Of a stretch of 64,000 nucleotides of DNA, positions 1 through 8,316 are shown in pieces. The stretch is taken from positions 310,001 through 374,000 of the forward strand of contig NZ_CP133778.1 of NCBI RefSeq assembly GCF_034347405.1. The letters run 5' to 3'. The translations under genes were made by a program, and so were the position numbers. The notes under the pieces were generated by a model, which saw only the letters and a list, made by a program, of their open reading frames with translations, had not been told where the DNA came from and made no database searches. Every line of letters begins with the position of its first letter. Within the stretch, counting starts at the first letter, position 1. Source of the stretch: Pseudomonas sp. CCC3.1 (lineage in GTDB: Bacteria > Pseudomonadota > Gammaproteobacteria > Pseudomonadales > Pseudomonadaceae).

Positions 1-139
1 GCGTGCGGGCTTCGTAATGGCCCAATGAGATCCAGAACGGATCGTTGGCGAGCTGCTGCAAACGTTGATTGTCGATATTCGGCGCGGCGTACAGCGGGGC
101 GCAGGCACAGAGCGCCAGATAGGCAAGGCGTTTGAGCAT
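1..139 (-). CDS. DUF4105-like protein, N-terminal fragment
   Basis: Only the first 46 codons lie in the window; the rest continues past base 1. The ATG is the complement of bases 137-139. The product opens with a typical Sec signal peptide (MLKRLAYLALCACAPLYA, then AP). The next segment, ending WISLGHYEAR, resembles the start of the DUF4105 family of Pseudomonas envelope proteins, which often sit beside DUF3015 genes as here. The family assignment is recalled from a short segment and no function is known, so it is tentative. Confidence 0.5.
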   Translation of the reverse strand, partial: MLKRLAYLALCACAPLYAAPNIDNQRLQQLANDPFWISLGHYEART

Positions 140-216
140 GGTGGGCAACTGTTGTCAGACGAATAGAAATGAAGCAGGTAAATACCCGCTCCGAAAGGAG
201 CGGGCAGGTCTATGCC

Positions 217-705
217 TTACGCAGCCGTTGCGTACTTGGACAGGCGCGCATCGCTTTTGAGAACAGCCAGTGTGTTGTTATGCACATCGTCAGCAGTCAC
301 GTCAGCCTTGCTGAAAATTTGCTGGAAGTGCTCGTGGGTGACAGCGGCAAAGTGCTCGCGGTCTTCAGGGGCGACACCCAGTACCACCGCGTAGGTGGTG
401 AGGGCTTCGCCATTGCCTTTAGCCATGTCTTCGGACAGCTCGTTCATCATGCCATTCATGGCAATCCACGATTTGCCGCCGTAGGTCAGGGCGTCTTTGG
501 TCGTACAGCCGTTGGTGCCGGATGTCATGCCGAACGTTGCGTTGCCGGAGGTGCCGTTGGTGGTGGAGGCCAGGAAGTGGGCGGGTGTGCCGCGCTGACC
601 TTCAAACAGCATGTTGCCCCAACCGCAGTTAGGGCCGCCCGGTGCTTGCGCCATGGCGTTGAGGGAAACCACTGTAAAGAGAGTGCCGAGAAGAATCCGT
701 TTCAT
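217..705 (-). CDS. DUF3015 family exported protein
   Basis: A 162-residue protein of the DUF3015 family, which is common in Pseudomonas and has no established function. The start at 705 is preferred over an upstream in-frame codon at 729 because it places a clean signal peptide at the N-terminus (MKRILLGTLFTVVSLNAMAQA). The mature part begins with PGGPNCGWG and is rich in Gly, Thr and Asn, with a helical C-terminal third. Two cysteines in the mature part, in PNCGWG and NGCTTK, could pair in the periplasm. It lies just upstream of the DUF4105-like gene on the same strand, about 75 bp apart, so the two may be co-transcribed. Confidence 0.8.
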   Translation of the reverse strand: MKRILLGTLFTVVSLNAMAQAPGGPNCGWGNMLFEGQRGTPAHFLASTTNGTSGNATFGMTSGTNGCTTKDALTYGGKSWIAMNGMMNELSEDMAKGNGEALTTYAVVLGVAPEDREHFAAVTHEHFQQIFSKADVTADDVHNNTLAVLKSDARLSKYATAA

Positions 706-834
706 AATCTTTGTTCTCTGTGTGTGCAACCAATGGACAAGGGGCCTGGCTCTGAAGCGCCAGTACGGGCTGGTTATTAATCCAGCCTCGTAACACGTAG
801 GAGTCTAGGCACGATCCAGTGGTTCCGTGACTTT

Positions 835-863
835 TTGTAAAACAATCCTGTAATGACTACATT
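835..863 (+). promoter_or_regulatory. Sigma-70-like promoter for the Lon-family gene
   Basis: TTGTAA (835-840) and TACATT (858-863) are separated by exactly 17 bases and lie about 110 bp upstream of the Lon-family start at 975. Spacing and orientation fit a housekeeping promoter. It was recognised by eye only. Confidence 0.45.
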
Positions 864-974
864 TTTTGCCCGTAAACATTGGGCCGCAAGAATTCGCGTG
901 TTGCGCGCCTTGCCAGTGGTGCATAGCCAGCGCCAGAATGCTGCCATCTGCCCTGCCTGATGTAAGGAAGCCCG

Positions 975-3413
975 ATGCCTGATTCTGTTGCTGCCAGCTT
1001 GCGTCTAGCGCCTGACGCGCTAACCCGTCCGTTCTCCGCTGAACAGTTCAGCTTCTCGACCACCAATGATTTAGAACCCTTTCGCGGCATTCTCGGCCAG
1101 GAGCGTGCGGTCGAAGCCTTGCAGTTTGGCGTGGCCATGCCACGTCCGGGTTACAACGTATTTGTGATGGGCGAGCCGGGTACGGGACGCTTTTCGTTTG
1201 TTAAGCGCTACCTCAAGGCTGAGGGCAAACGCCTTAAGTCGCCCAGCGACTGGGTCTACGTCAATAACTACGATGACCCGCGTGAGCCGCGCGCGCTGGA
1301 GTTGCCTGCGAGCACGGCAGGCGCCTTTATCGCGGACATCAACGTCCTGATCGATAACCTGTTGGCGACGTTCCCGGCGGTGTTTGAACACCCGACGTAT
1401 CAGCAGCGAAAAAGTGCGATCGACCGAGGCTTCAATCAACGCTACGACCGTGCTCTGGATGTGATCGAGCGGCTGGCGCTGGAAAAAGGCGTGGCGCTGT
1501 ACCGCGACAGCAGCAACGTGGCGTTTACCCCGATGAGCGATGGCAAGGCGCTGGATGAGGCCGAGTTTTCGCAGTTGCCCGAAGAAGAGCGTGAGCGTTT
1601 TCACGAAGACATTTCGGGGCTGGAAGAGCGCCTCAACGAAGAGCTGGCCAGCCTGCCCCAGTGGAAGCGCGAGTCGAACAATCAACTGCGCCAACTGAAC
1701 GAAGAAACCATCACCCTGGCGCTGCAACCGCTGTTGTCGCCCTTGTCGCAGAAATACGCCGAAAACGGTGCGGTGTGCGGGTATTTGCAGGCCATGCAGG
1801 TGTACCTGCTCAAAACCCTGGTCGAGCAACTGGTCGACGACAGCAAGACCGACGCTCAGGCGCGCAAGTTGCTCGAAGAGCAATACCTGCCAAGCCTGGT
1901 GGTTGGACAGCCCATGAGCGGCGGCGCGCCGGTGGTGTTTGAGCCGCATCCGACTTACGACAACCTGTTCGGTCGCATCGAATACAGCACTGACCAAGGT
2001 GCGCTGTTTACCACTTATCGCCAGTTGCGCCCCGGCGCGTTGCACCGCGCCAATGGCGGCTTTTTGATTCTCGAAGCCGAGAAGATGCTCAGCGAGCCCT
2101 TTGTCTGGGATGCGCTGAAACGTGCGTTGCAATCGCGCAAGCTGAAAATGGAATCGCCGCTGGGCGAGCTGGGGCGCATGGCCACCGTGACCCTGAGCCC
2201 GCAGGTCATTCCGTTGCAGGTCAAAGTCATCATCATCGGTGCGCGTCAGCTGTACTACACGCTGCAAGACCTTGATCCGGACTTCCAGGAGATGTTCCGG
2301 GTGCTGGTGGACTTTGACGAAGACATCCCGATGGTCGACGAGAGCCTTGAGCAGTTCGCTCAATTGCTGACTACCCGCACCTCGGAGGAAGGCATGGCGC
2401 CGCTGACGGCGGATGCCGTGGCGCGTCTGGCAACCTACAGCGCGCGTCTGGCCGAGCATCAGGGGCGTTTGTCGGCGCGCATTGGCGACTTGTTCCAGTT
2501 GGTCAGCGAGGCGGACTTTATCCGTCATTTGGCCAACGATGAAATGACTGACGCGGGCCATATCGAGCGTGCGCTCAAGGCCAAGGCGACCCGCACCGGG
2601 CGCGTATCGGCGCGGATTCTTGATGACATGCTGGCGGGGATCATTCTGATCGATACCGACGGTGCGGCGGTCGGCAAGTGCAACGGGCTGACAGTGCTGG
2701 AAGTCGGTGACTCGGCGTTCGGTGTGCCGGCGCGGATTTCCGCGACGGTGTACCCAGGCGGCAGTGGCATTGTCGATATTGAGCGTGAAGTTAACCTCGG
2801 GCAGCCGATCCACTCCAAGGGCGTGATGATTCTGACGGGCTATTTGGGCAGTCGATACGCGCAGGAGTTTCCGCTGGCGATTTCGGCGAGCATTGCGCTG
2901 GAGCAGTCGTACGGTTACGTCGATGGCGACAGCGCTTCGCTGGGTGAAGCCTGTACGTTGATTTCGGCCCTTTCGAAAACGCCGCTCAAGCAGTGTTTTG
3001 CCATCACCGGCTCGATCAACCAGTTCGGTGAAGTGCAGGCTGTGGGCGGGGTGAACGAGAAGATCGAGGGCTTCTTCCGGCTGTGCGAAGCACGCGGTCT
3101 GACAGGCGAGCAGGGGGCGATTATCCCGCAAGCCAACGTTGCGACCTTGATGCTCGATGAAAAAGTGCTACAGGCGGTGCGTGAGGGCAAGTTCCACGTT
3201 TACGCTGTCCGTCAGGCCGATGAAGCCTTGAGCCTGCTGGTGGGCGAGCCTGCGGGTGAACCGGATGAAGAAGGTCAGTTCCCGGAGGGCAGCGTCAATG
3301 CGCGCGTGGTCGAGCGGTTGAGGGTGATTGCAGAAATGATCAGCGACGACGACCTCAAAGAAGCTGAAAAAGAGCTGCTGGCGCAAGCCCTGGCAGAGAA
3401 AAAACCGGCCTGA
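975..3413 (+). CDS. Lon-family ATP-dependent protease (LonH/YcbZ-like)
   Basis: An 812-residue member of the AAA_32/Lon_C family (LonB-like; E. coli YcbZ is a relative). An AAA-type region fills most of the protein and a Lon-type peptidase domain lies near residues 560-760. The peptidase dyad is visible: Ser653 in DGDSAS and Lys696 in NEKIEG, the Lon Ser-Lys pair. The Walker A-like loop reads GEPGTGRFS (residues 66-74), with Arg where Lys is usual. The region between about residues 150 and 280 is charged and helical, as in the substrate-gating insert of this family. An AAGGA ribosome site precedes the ATG. Expected role: cytoplasmic quality-control proteolysis. The gene is monocistronic, with a REP pair downstream. 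Confidence 0.88.
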   Translation: MPDSVAASLRLAPDALTRPFSAEQFSFSTTNDLEPFRGILGQERAVEALQFGVAMPRPGYNVFVMGEPGTGRFSFVKRYLKAEGKRLKSPSDWVYVNNYDDPREPRALELPASTAGAFIADINVLIDNLLATFPAVFEHPTYQQRKSAIDRGFNQRYDRALDVIERLALEKGVALYRDSSNVAFTPMSDGKALDEAEFSQLPEEERERFHEDISGLEERLNEELASLPQWKRESNNQLRQLNEETITLALQPLLSPLSQKYAENGAVCGYLQAMQVYLLKTLVEQLVDDSKTDAQARKLLEEQYLPSLVVGQPMSGGAPVVFEPHPTYDNLFGRIEYSTDQGALFTTYRQLRPGALHRANGGFLILEAEKMLSEPFVWDALKRALQSRKLKMESPLGELGRMATVTLSPQVIPLQVKVIIIGARQLYYTLQDLDPDFQEMFRVLVDFDEDIPMVDESLEQFAQLLTTRTSEEGMAPLTADAVARLATYSARLAEHQGRLSARIGDLFQLVSEADFIRHLANDEMTDAGHIERALKAKATRTGRVSARILDDMLAGIILIDTDGAAVGKCNGLTVLEVGDSAFGVPARISATVYPGGSGIVDIEREVNLGQPIHSKGVMILTGYLGSRYAQEFPLAISASIALEQSYGYVDGDSASLGEACTLISALSKTPLKQCFAITGSINQFGEVQAVGGVNEKIEGFFRLCEARGLTGEQGAIIPQANVATLMLDEKVLQAVREGKFHVYAVRQADEALSLLVGEPAGEPDEEGQFPEGSVNARVVERLRVIAEMISDDDLKEAEKELLAQALAEKKPA

Positions 3414-3430
3414 CACCCGCCACCGCCATC

Positions 3431-3494
3431 GTAGGAGCGAGCTTGCCTCGCGATCTTTTGATCTCTAAAGGATCGCAAGCAATCTCGCTCCTAT
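3431..3494. repeat. REP pair, family A (GTAGGAGCGAGCTTG type), copy 1
   Basis: Two facing copies of the palindromic unit beginning GTAGGAGCGAGCTTG with a short AT-rich centre. The same element recurs at 7225, 46466 and 50731. Such units are extragenic palindromes (REPs) common in fluorescent pseudomonads. This copy is more diverged in its right arm (AATCTCGCTCCTA). Confidence 0.85.
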
Positions 3495-3650
3495 GCAAAG
3501 CGCACGCAAAGCAAGGGTTCTCCGTTGGTCTTGGCGGCGTCGCGGGGCGGTTTTTTCTTCTATGCTCTTGCTCAGGAACTCTACTGTCGTCACTGGAACG
3601 ATGCAGCCTGTCTTGTCTGGCTGATACAGGATCTACCGAGGGTCGCCGCC

Positions 3651-3968
3651 ATGTCGCGCAACCTTTGTCTTACCCGTCAGTGCCTGGGCCTGGAAACACG
3701 CATTGAATGCAGCATCCGCCCCCTGGCAGGCAATACCGGGATGTGGACGCTGCTATTTGCTGCTGGGTTATCCGGCGAGCAACCGACCACTATCAAGTCT
3801 CAGGGGCCATTCTTCGGCCCGCTCGTGGCTGAAGCTATTCTTGAGTCCATTGTTGAAAGCCTGACCTTGCACGGCTACCGGCTTGCCGATGCCCCGCAGA
3901 TCTGGTGCCTGCATGTGCAGGCGCAGTTGCGTCAAATCAATGGTGAGCGTTGCCACGCCTCGCGCTGA
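3651..3968 (+). CDS. Conserved-looking hypothetical protein, 105 aa
   Basis: A 105-residue product beginning MSRNLCLTRQCLGLETRIEC. The reading frame is open further upstream to 3525, but that extension overlaps the end of the REP region and looks non-coding, so the ATG at 3651 is chosen. No signal peptide or membrane segment is seen. The centre (GMWTLLFAAGLSGEQ) is hydrophobic and the C-terminal half has alternating helix-like character, ending with basic residues. I do not recognise the family. It converges on the lipoprotein gene, with only 9 bases between their stop codons. Codon use looks typical for the window. Confidence 0.6.
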   Translation: MSRNLCLTRQCLGLETRIECSIRPLAGNTGMWTLLFAAGLSGEQPTTIKSQGPFFGPLVAEAILESIVESLTLHGYRLADAPQIWCLHVQAQLRQINGERCHASR

Positions 3969-3977
3969 GCCCTGGGT

Positions 3978-5810
3978 TTAGCGCGGCGGCGTGACTTCCG
4001 CCACTTTGTCCAGTTTGACTTCAAAGCCGTACTCGACAGGTTCCAGCGACGTGCGGGCATAGCTTTCGAGATGCGTCGGCTGCCCATAAAAGTAGTGCAC
4101 GTCGAACAGTGCCGGGCCATTGGGTTCGGCGCTGTGGCTGACGGCGAGCACTTCTTTGAGGTAATTGCCGGTGTCGTCCTTGGCGTAAAAACGCCACGCC
4201 TCGGATGGGAACAGTTTTTGATCAACGATCAGAGCGTTGCCTTTAAGCTCCAGCCCCTTGGGCAGGTGAGCAACGTCCAGGGCCTGTTTATCAATGCTGG
4301 CCAGGTACAGCGGCATTGAGCCAATGGCGTACACCGGTGTTTCCGGGAACAGGTTGAGGTCATAGGTAATGACACCGGTTTTCGGGTCGGCGTCGAAGGC
4401 CTCGGCAGGCAGTTCCAGCGGTTCGCCGCGTTTGCCGTTGTCATCCTCGGCAAAGAAGGTGACGGGCGTATCAGCGGTCTCAGGCAGGGCGCCCAGCAGT
4501 TCGTCATTGAAGGTAGTCGGATGGCTGAACTCAAGCGTGGCAGCGCTGGCGTCGTCCACAGACTGGCTGATCACCACACTCTTTTTCAGTTGCTCAGGGT
4601 CAAGGGTGGCGTCTTTCAGGTAGTTGGCGGCCTGGTCGTCATACACCACGACGGACAGCGGTAGTGGCTGAATGTCTTTACCGACTACGTTTTTGTCGAG
4701 CCGGCGCACGGGCAGGTCGAGGGTTTTGCGGGTGACGTTGGCGGTCGAGAAGTCGAGCACGCTGATGTCGAGGTTTTCAATCGTGCCGTTGAAATACACC
4801 TTGCTGTAGTGGTGCGGGTGTTTTTGGTCAAAGGCTTTTTGTTCGTTGTCCAACTGCTGTCCGAACGCTTCGCTCCACGCCGTTTGCTTAAGCATTTCTG
4901 CCAGTTGCTGCTGGTAAAACGCCAGCTGCTCGGCATTTTCGTTGATCGAGCCTGCGCGAGACAGGAACTGCCCGCTCTGGTCGCGGGCTTGGATGATCAG
5001 CGGGTTGAGTTCGGTGTCGCGAACTTCTTCGGCCAGCGGCGCGCTGTTGTTGATGTCGACTTCGGCGAAGTTTTTACCCAGCGCCAGCAGCGTCACGCTG
5101 ATGCTGCCGTCGGTGCGGGTTTTACCCACGTCTTTGCTGGTCAGGGTGAGGTTGACCACCTTGCCCGGCGCGATCACTTCGGCCTCGCCGTGCAGCAGCA
5201 CGGGTTGCGGTTGCTGAATGTTTTCGGTCTCGACCCCGTCGATATACGGGTAGGTGATGGTCAGGTCGTCCGGGTTGCTCAAGTTGGCGCTGGAGGGGCT
5301 GAGCTGGATGCCCGAGTCCGTTTCTGACCATTCGGCCTGAAAGGGCACCACTTGTTTGTTACTCAGCGTCACTGACTGCCACTCCAGAGCGTGCGGGAAG
5401 GGGAAGTCGGCGGCATTGGTCTGGGAGAACGGGAAAATGGGCTCAAGGTCGGTCAGGTAATCGGAACTGGAAGTCTTGCGCACCACAAACAGGCCATTGA
5501 TATAGGCATCGCTCAGCGCCTGACTGCTGGGGTAGTGCTTAAGCTGCGCGAGTTCGTCAGTGCCGTATTCGGTTTCGATGGCTTTGTCTTGCAGCTTGAT
5601 ACGGGCGCGCTCCAGCAGCAACAACGAGCCGCCGAGGTCGGCCACTGCGTCTTTAAGCTGTTGATCCTGAATGCTATCGAGGTTCTTTTCGAACGCTGCG
5701 GTCCTTTCTTCAAGGCTGGCTTGCTGGTGTTTATCGTCAGGAGAGCAGCCGCCCGCCATGAGAAAAGCCGTTGTAAGCCCGAGACACGCCAAGGGGAGTC
5801 GCAGATCCAT
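3978..5810 (-). CDS. Large hypothetical lipoprotein, 610 aa
   Basis: The N-terminus is a lipoprotein signal (LGLTTAFLMAGGC, lipobox A-G-G-C), and the following Ser-Pro suggests outer-membrane sorting. Residues about 30-110 are helical and charged. The rest is beta-rich, with repeated strand-like Val/Leu/Thr stretches and phrases such as DGSISVTLLALGKNF near 240, suggesting Ig-like or barrel-type modules. It ends with a tyrosine-rich C-terminus (FDVHYFYGQPTHLES). No catalytic motif is visible and I do not recognise a named family; similar long lipoproteins exist in other Pseudomonas. It is divergent from the UPF0114 gene, with 141 bp between the two starts. Confidence 0.75.
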   Translation of the reverse strand: MDLRLPLACLGLTTAFLMAGGCSPDDKHQQASLEERTAAFEKNLDSIQDQQLKDAVADLGGSLLLLERARIKLQDKAIETEYGTDELAQLKHYPSSQALSDAYINGLFVVRKTSSSDYLTDLEPIFPFSQTNAADFPFPHALEWQSVTLSNKQVVPFQAEWSETDSGIQLSPSSANLSNPDDLTITYPYIDGVETENIQQPQPVLLHGEAEVIAPGKVVNLTLTSKDVGKTRTDGSISVTLLALGKNFAEVDINNSAPLAEEVRDTELNPLIIQARDQSGQFLSRAGSINENAEQLAFYQQQLAEMLKQTAWSEAFGQQLDNEQKAFDQKHPHHYSKVYFNGTIENLDISVLDFSTANVTRKTLDLPVRRLDKNVVGKDIQPLPLSVVVYDDQAANYLKDATLDPEQLKKSVVISQSVDDASAATLEFSHPTTFNDELLGALPETADTPVTFFAEDDNGKRGEPLELPAEAFDADPKTGVITYDLNLFPETPVYAIGSMPLYLASIDKQALDVAHLPKGLELKGNALIVDQKLFPSEAWRFYAKDDTGNYLKEVLAVSHSAEPNGPALFDVHYFYGQPTHLESYARTSLEPVEYGFEVKLDKVAEVTPPR

Positions 5811-5911
5811 TGTTCAGTTTTCCTGTCCGTAAACGATGCTGATAAGGACGACACTATCAGAAAATGTTTTTACCGGGTGTGTCCGGCGCTTTATCTCTGT
5901 CGTTTTGTGGC

Positions 5912-5920
5912 TGATATACT
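5912..5920 (+). promoter_or_regulatory. Extended -10 element upstream of the UPF0114 gene
   Basis: TGATATACT contains TG-n-TATACT, an extended -10 motif, 31 bases before the start at 5952. No good -35 is seen at normal spacing, as expected for an extended -10 promoter. Confidence 0.4.
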
Positions 5921-5951
5921 CGCGCCCATTTCAGACTGCCTGTGAGATTTA

Positions 5952-6440
5952 ATGGAACGTTTTATCGAGAACGCAATGTACGCCTCGCGCTGGATTTTGG
6001 CGCCGATTTACTTCGGCCTGTCGCTGGGTTTGTTGGCTTTGGCGTTGAAATTCTTCCAGGAAGTGTTTCACGTAATCCCCAACGTGTTCGCGCTAAGTGA
6101 GTCGGACTTGATCCTGGTCATCCTGTCGTTGATCGATATGGCGCTGGTGGGCGGCTTGCTGGTGATGGTGATGATCTCGGGTTACGAGAACTTCGTTTCG
6201 CAACTGGATATCGGAGGGGACAAAGAGAAGCTTAGCTGGCTGGGCACGATGGACTCGACTTCATTGAAGATGAAAGTCGCCGCCTCGATTGTGGCGATCT
6301 CTTCGATCCACCTGCTGCGGGTGTTCATGGACGCGCGCAACATCGAAACCCAATACCTGATGTGGTACGTGATTATTCACATGACCTTCGTGGTATCGGC
6401 GTTTGCGATGGGCTATCTCGACAAGCTCACCAAGCACTGA
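5952..6440 (+). CDS. UPF0114 (YqhA family) integral membrane protein
   Basis: A 162-residue inner-membrane protein of the UPF0114/YqhA family (TIGR00645). The family signature at the N-terminus (MERFIENAMYASRWILAPIY) is obvious. Four hydrophobic segments lie near residues 15-38, 50-75, 105-125 and 135-155, with a soluble loop (SQLDIGGDKEKLSW) after the second. Molecular function is not established. The gene stands alone, with its own upstream -10 element and divergent to the large lipoprotein gene. Confidence 0.9.
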   Translation: MERFIENAMYASRWILAPIYFGLSLGLLALALKFFQEVFHVIPNVFALSESDLILVILSLIDMALVGGLLVMVMISGYENFVSQLDIGGDKEKLSWLGTMDSTSLKMKVAASIVAISSIHLLRVFMDARNIETQYLMWYVIIHMTFVVSAFAMGYLDKLTKH

Positions 6441-6588
6441 TGATTGTCGTGACGTGCGGCACACCAACCCGGGCTGCGAAGGCTTTGGGGGCTGTGGTAG
6501 TCTGCTCGCCCTTTTTTGGATCTGAGCGATTGAGGAATAGCGGCCACAAAATGGCTGTTTTTTGATCGCCCTACAACGGAGCAGTGTT

Positions 6589-7206
6589 ATGTCCGAAGTA
6601 AATCTGTCGACCGACGAAACCCGCGTTAGCTACGGCATTGGCCGTCAACTGGGCGACCAGTTGCGCGAAAACCCGCCGCCGGGCATTAGCCTGGATGCAA
6701 TCCTGGCTGGTCTGACCGACGCGTTCGCAGGCAAGGAAAGCCGTGTTGGCCAAGAAGAAATGTCGGCCAGCTTCAAAGTGATCCGCGAGATCATGCAAGC
6801 TGAAGCCGCTGCCAAGGCAGAAGCTGCCGCTGGCGAAGGCAAGGCTTTCCTGGCTGAAAACGCCCAGAAAGACGGCATCACCACCCTGGCTTCCGGTCTG
6901 CAATTCGAAGTTGTGACCGCTGGCGAAGGCGCCAAGCCAAGCCGTGAAGACACCGTGCGTGTTCACTACCACGGCACCCTGATCGACGGTTCTGTGTTTG
7001 ACAGCTCCTACGATCGTGGTCAGCCAGCCGAGTTTCCGGTCGGTGGCGTGATCGCTGGCTGGACTGAAGCCCTGCAATTGATGAACGCCGGTAGCAAATG
7101 GCGCATCTACGTGCCGAGCGAACTGGCTTACGGCGCCCAAGGCGTTGGCAGCATTGCTCCGCACAGCGTGCTGGTATTCGACGTTGAGCTGCTGGACGTT
7201 CTGTAA
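6589..7206 (+). CDS. fklB: FKBP-type peptidyl-prolyl isomerase FklB
   Basis: A 205-residue FKBP22/Mip-like prolyl isomerase. Residues 1-95 are a helical dimerisation arm (ETRVSYGIGRQLGDQL, then an Ala/Glu-rich helix). Residues about 100-205 are the FKBP domain (DTVRVHYHGTLIDGSVFDSS, then FPVGGVIAGWTEAL and PSELAYGAQGVGSI), which contains the usual active-site aromatic and hydrophobic residues. No signal peptide is seen, so it is probably cytoplasmic. The start at 6589 is preferred over one 27 bases upstream because of the ACGGAG ribosome site just before it and the classic MSEVNLSTDE beginning. A REP pair follows at once. Confidence 0.93.
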   Translation: MSEVNLSTDETRVSYGIGRQLGDQLRENPPPGISLDAILAGLTDAFAGKESRVGQEEMSASFKVIREIMQAEAAAKAEAAAGEGKAFLAENAQKDGITTLASGLQFEVVTAGEGAKPSREDTVRVHYHGTLIDGSVFDSSYDRGQPAEFPVGGVIAGWTEALQLMNAGSKWRIYVPSELAYGAQGVGSIAPHSVLVFDVELLDVL

Positions 7207-7224
7207 GAACACAGCGCTCTAGCT

Positions 7225-7290
7225 GTAGGAGCGAGCTTGCCTCGCGATCTTTTGATCTTTTAAAAGCTCGCGAAACAAGCTCGCTCCTAT
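7225..7290. repeat. REP pair, family A, copy 2
   Basis: Facing copies of the GTAGGAGCGAGCTTG unit around a TTTTGATCTTTTAAAA centre, 18 bases after the fklB stop and before the convergent small gene. Its location suggests it also marks the 3' end of both transcripts. Confidence 0.88.
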
Positions 7291-7312
7291 AGGGCCGTTC
7301 AGCATCGTGCGG

Positions 7313-7585
7313 TCATATTTCTATTTTGGCGTGATGTTCGTGAGTGTCAGCCGTACCCATGGGGCGCAATGCCCGGGCATAGCAAAACAGAAACAGATTG
7401 CGCACCAACTCCTTGAGCACCATCGGCTCGCTTGAGTTGAGGCCGTTGAAATCCAGGTCGCCCTGATCCTGTAGCTCGTTGAGCGCTTCTTCCTCCAGTA
7501 CCGCACAGACTTCTCCGGTTTCCCGGTGCAGGATTCTCAGGTAGGGGTGTGGACGGTCCAGCCAAGCATCAATTAAATAAGTCAT
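7313..7585 (-). CDS. Small iron-regulated-type protein (PA4570-like)
   Basis: A 90-residue acidic protein (MTYLIDAWLDRPHPYLRILH to the C-terminal HAKIEI). The ATG at 7585 is chosen because GAGGAG lies nine bases upstream; an in-frame start at 7612 would have no ribosome site. No signal peptide or membrane segment is visible, and the centre (VLEEEALNELQDQGDLD) is strongly acidic and helical. A Fur-box-like palindrome sits just upstream. By position between fklB and ispB, it matches P. aeruginosa PA4570, a gene of unknown function recalled as induced by iron starvation. PA4571 (cytochrome c), found between them in P. aeruginosa, is absent here. Function unknown. Confidence 0.75.
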   Translation of the reverse strand: MTYLIDAWLDRPHPYLRILHRETGEVCAVLEEEALNELQDQGDLDFNGLNSSEPMVLKELVRNLFLFCYARALRPMGTADTHEHHAKIEI

Positions 7586-7610
7586 GGTCGTCATCTCCTC
7601 GATGAATGAC

Positions 7611-7629
7611 AATGAGAATAATTCTTATT
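7611..7629. promoter_or_regulatory. Candidate Fur box
   Basis: AATGAGAATAATTCTTATT is a 19-bp near-perfect palindrome centred on base 7620, with 8 of 9 arm positions symmetric. It resembles Fur operators built from repeats of a GATAAT-like hexamer. It lies 26 bp before the start of the small minus-strand gene, where a repressor would block transcription. Recognised by eye only. Confidence 0.65.
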
Positions 7630-7741
7630 CATTTAATAGCAAGTGCCTATTGGCAGATTTCTTTTTTTTTCAGGTAAAAACTGTCGTGAGTCAAAGCGGC
7701 TGGCTTTTTGATATTGCGAGGGGGTATAGCGGGGGAAGTCG

Positions 7742-7772
7742 CCCCTTCCTGCGCTAAACGCAGGAAGAAAGG
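7742..7772 (-). terminator. Hairpin downstream of yjdM
   Basis: CTTCCTGCG and CGCAGGAAG face each other around a short loop (about 7744-7768), directly after the yjdM stop. On the minus strand no clear T-run follows, so it may be an mRNA-end hairpin rather than a strong intrinsic terminator. Confidence 0.45.
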
Positions 7773-7780
7773 CAGCCGAA

Positions 7781-8122
7781 TCAGACCTTGCGCACGAACT
7801 CGGACTTGAGCTTCATTGGGCCGATACCGTCGATTTTGCAATCGATATCGTGGTCGCCATCGCACAGGCGGATGTTTTTGACCTTGGTGCCGACTTTGAC
7901 GACCAGTGACGTGCCTTTGATTTTCAGGTCTTTGATCACGGTGATGGTGTCGCCGTCGTTCAGGACCGTGCCTGCGGAGTCTTTGTAGACTTTTGCATCG
8001 CTGGCTTCTTCGGCGTCGCCGCTGGCGGACCACTCATGGGCGCATTCCGGGCAGATCAACTGAGCGCCGTCTTCGTAGGTGTACTCGGAATTGCATTTTG
8101 GGCAGGGTGGCAACGTGCTCAC
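7781..8122 (-). CDS. yjdM: PhnA/YjdM family zinc-ribbon protein
   Basis: A 113-residue protein of the YjdM family, historically called PhnA for a supposed role in alkylphosphonate use that is not supported biochemically. The N-terminal zinc ribbon shows two CxxC pairs: PPCPKCNS and LICPECAHEW. The C-terminal domain (residues about 45-113) is the conserved small beta-barrel with GDTITVIKDLKIKG and KVGTKVKNIRL. It is cytoplasmic. It stands alone between a Fur-box gene and ispB, with a REP pair upstream. Confidence 0.92.
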   Translation of the reverse strand: MSTLPPCPKCNSEYTYEDGAQLICPECAHEWSASGDAEEASDAKVYKDSAGTVLNDGDTITVIKDLKIKGTSLVVKVGTKVKNIRLCDGDHDIDCKIDGIGPMKLKSEFVRKV

Positions 8123-8207
8123 TAAAGCTCCTTAAGTGTCAGGGTGGCTAAAAGGCGCGCATTATATAGGGTTTTTGTGCTGAAGGGGGTGAAGCACAGC
8201 GAACTCT

Positions 8208-8300
8208 GTAGCCGCTGCCGTCAGGCTGCGATGGGTTGCGCAGCGACCCTCAATGTTTGAAGGTCCTGCGGCTCTTATCGCAGCCTGTGGCAGCGACTAC
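8208..8300. repeat. REP pair, family B (GTAGCCGCTGCC type), copy 1
   Basis: Opposed units GTAGCCGCTGCCGTCAGGCT and AGCCTGTGGCAGCGACTAC enclose an inner palindrome (GGTCCTGCGG region). Related pairs occur at 13358, 25501 (degenerate), 40641 and 44306. It lies between yjdM and ispB. Confidence 0.85.
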
Positions 8301-8316
8301 AAGGGGTGATGGCCAA

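Noticed and set aside
1071..3131. Long open frame antisense to the Lon-family protease
   Set aside because: The plus-strand gene has a complete catalytic dyad and ribosome site; the antisense frame shows no motif.
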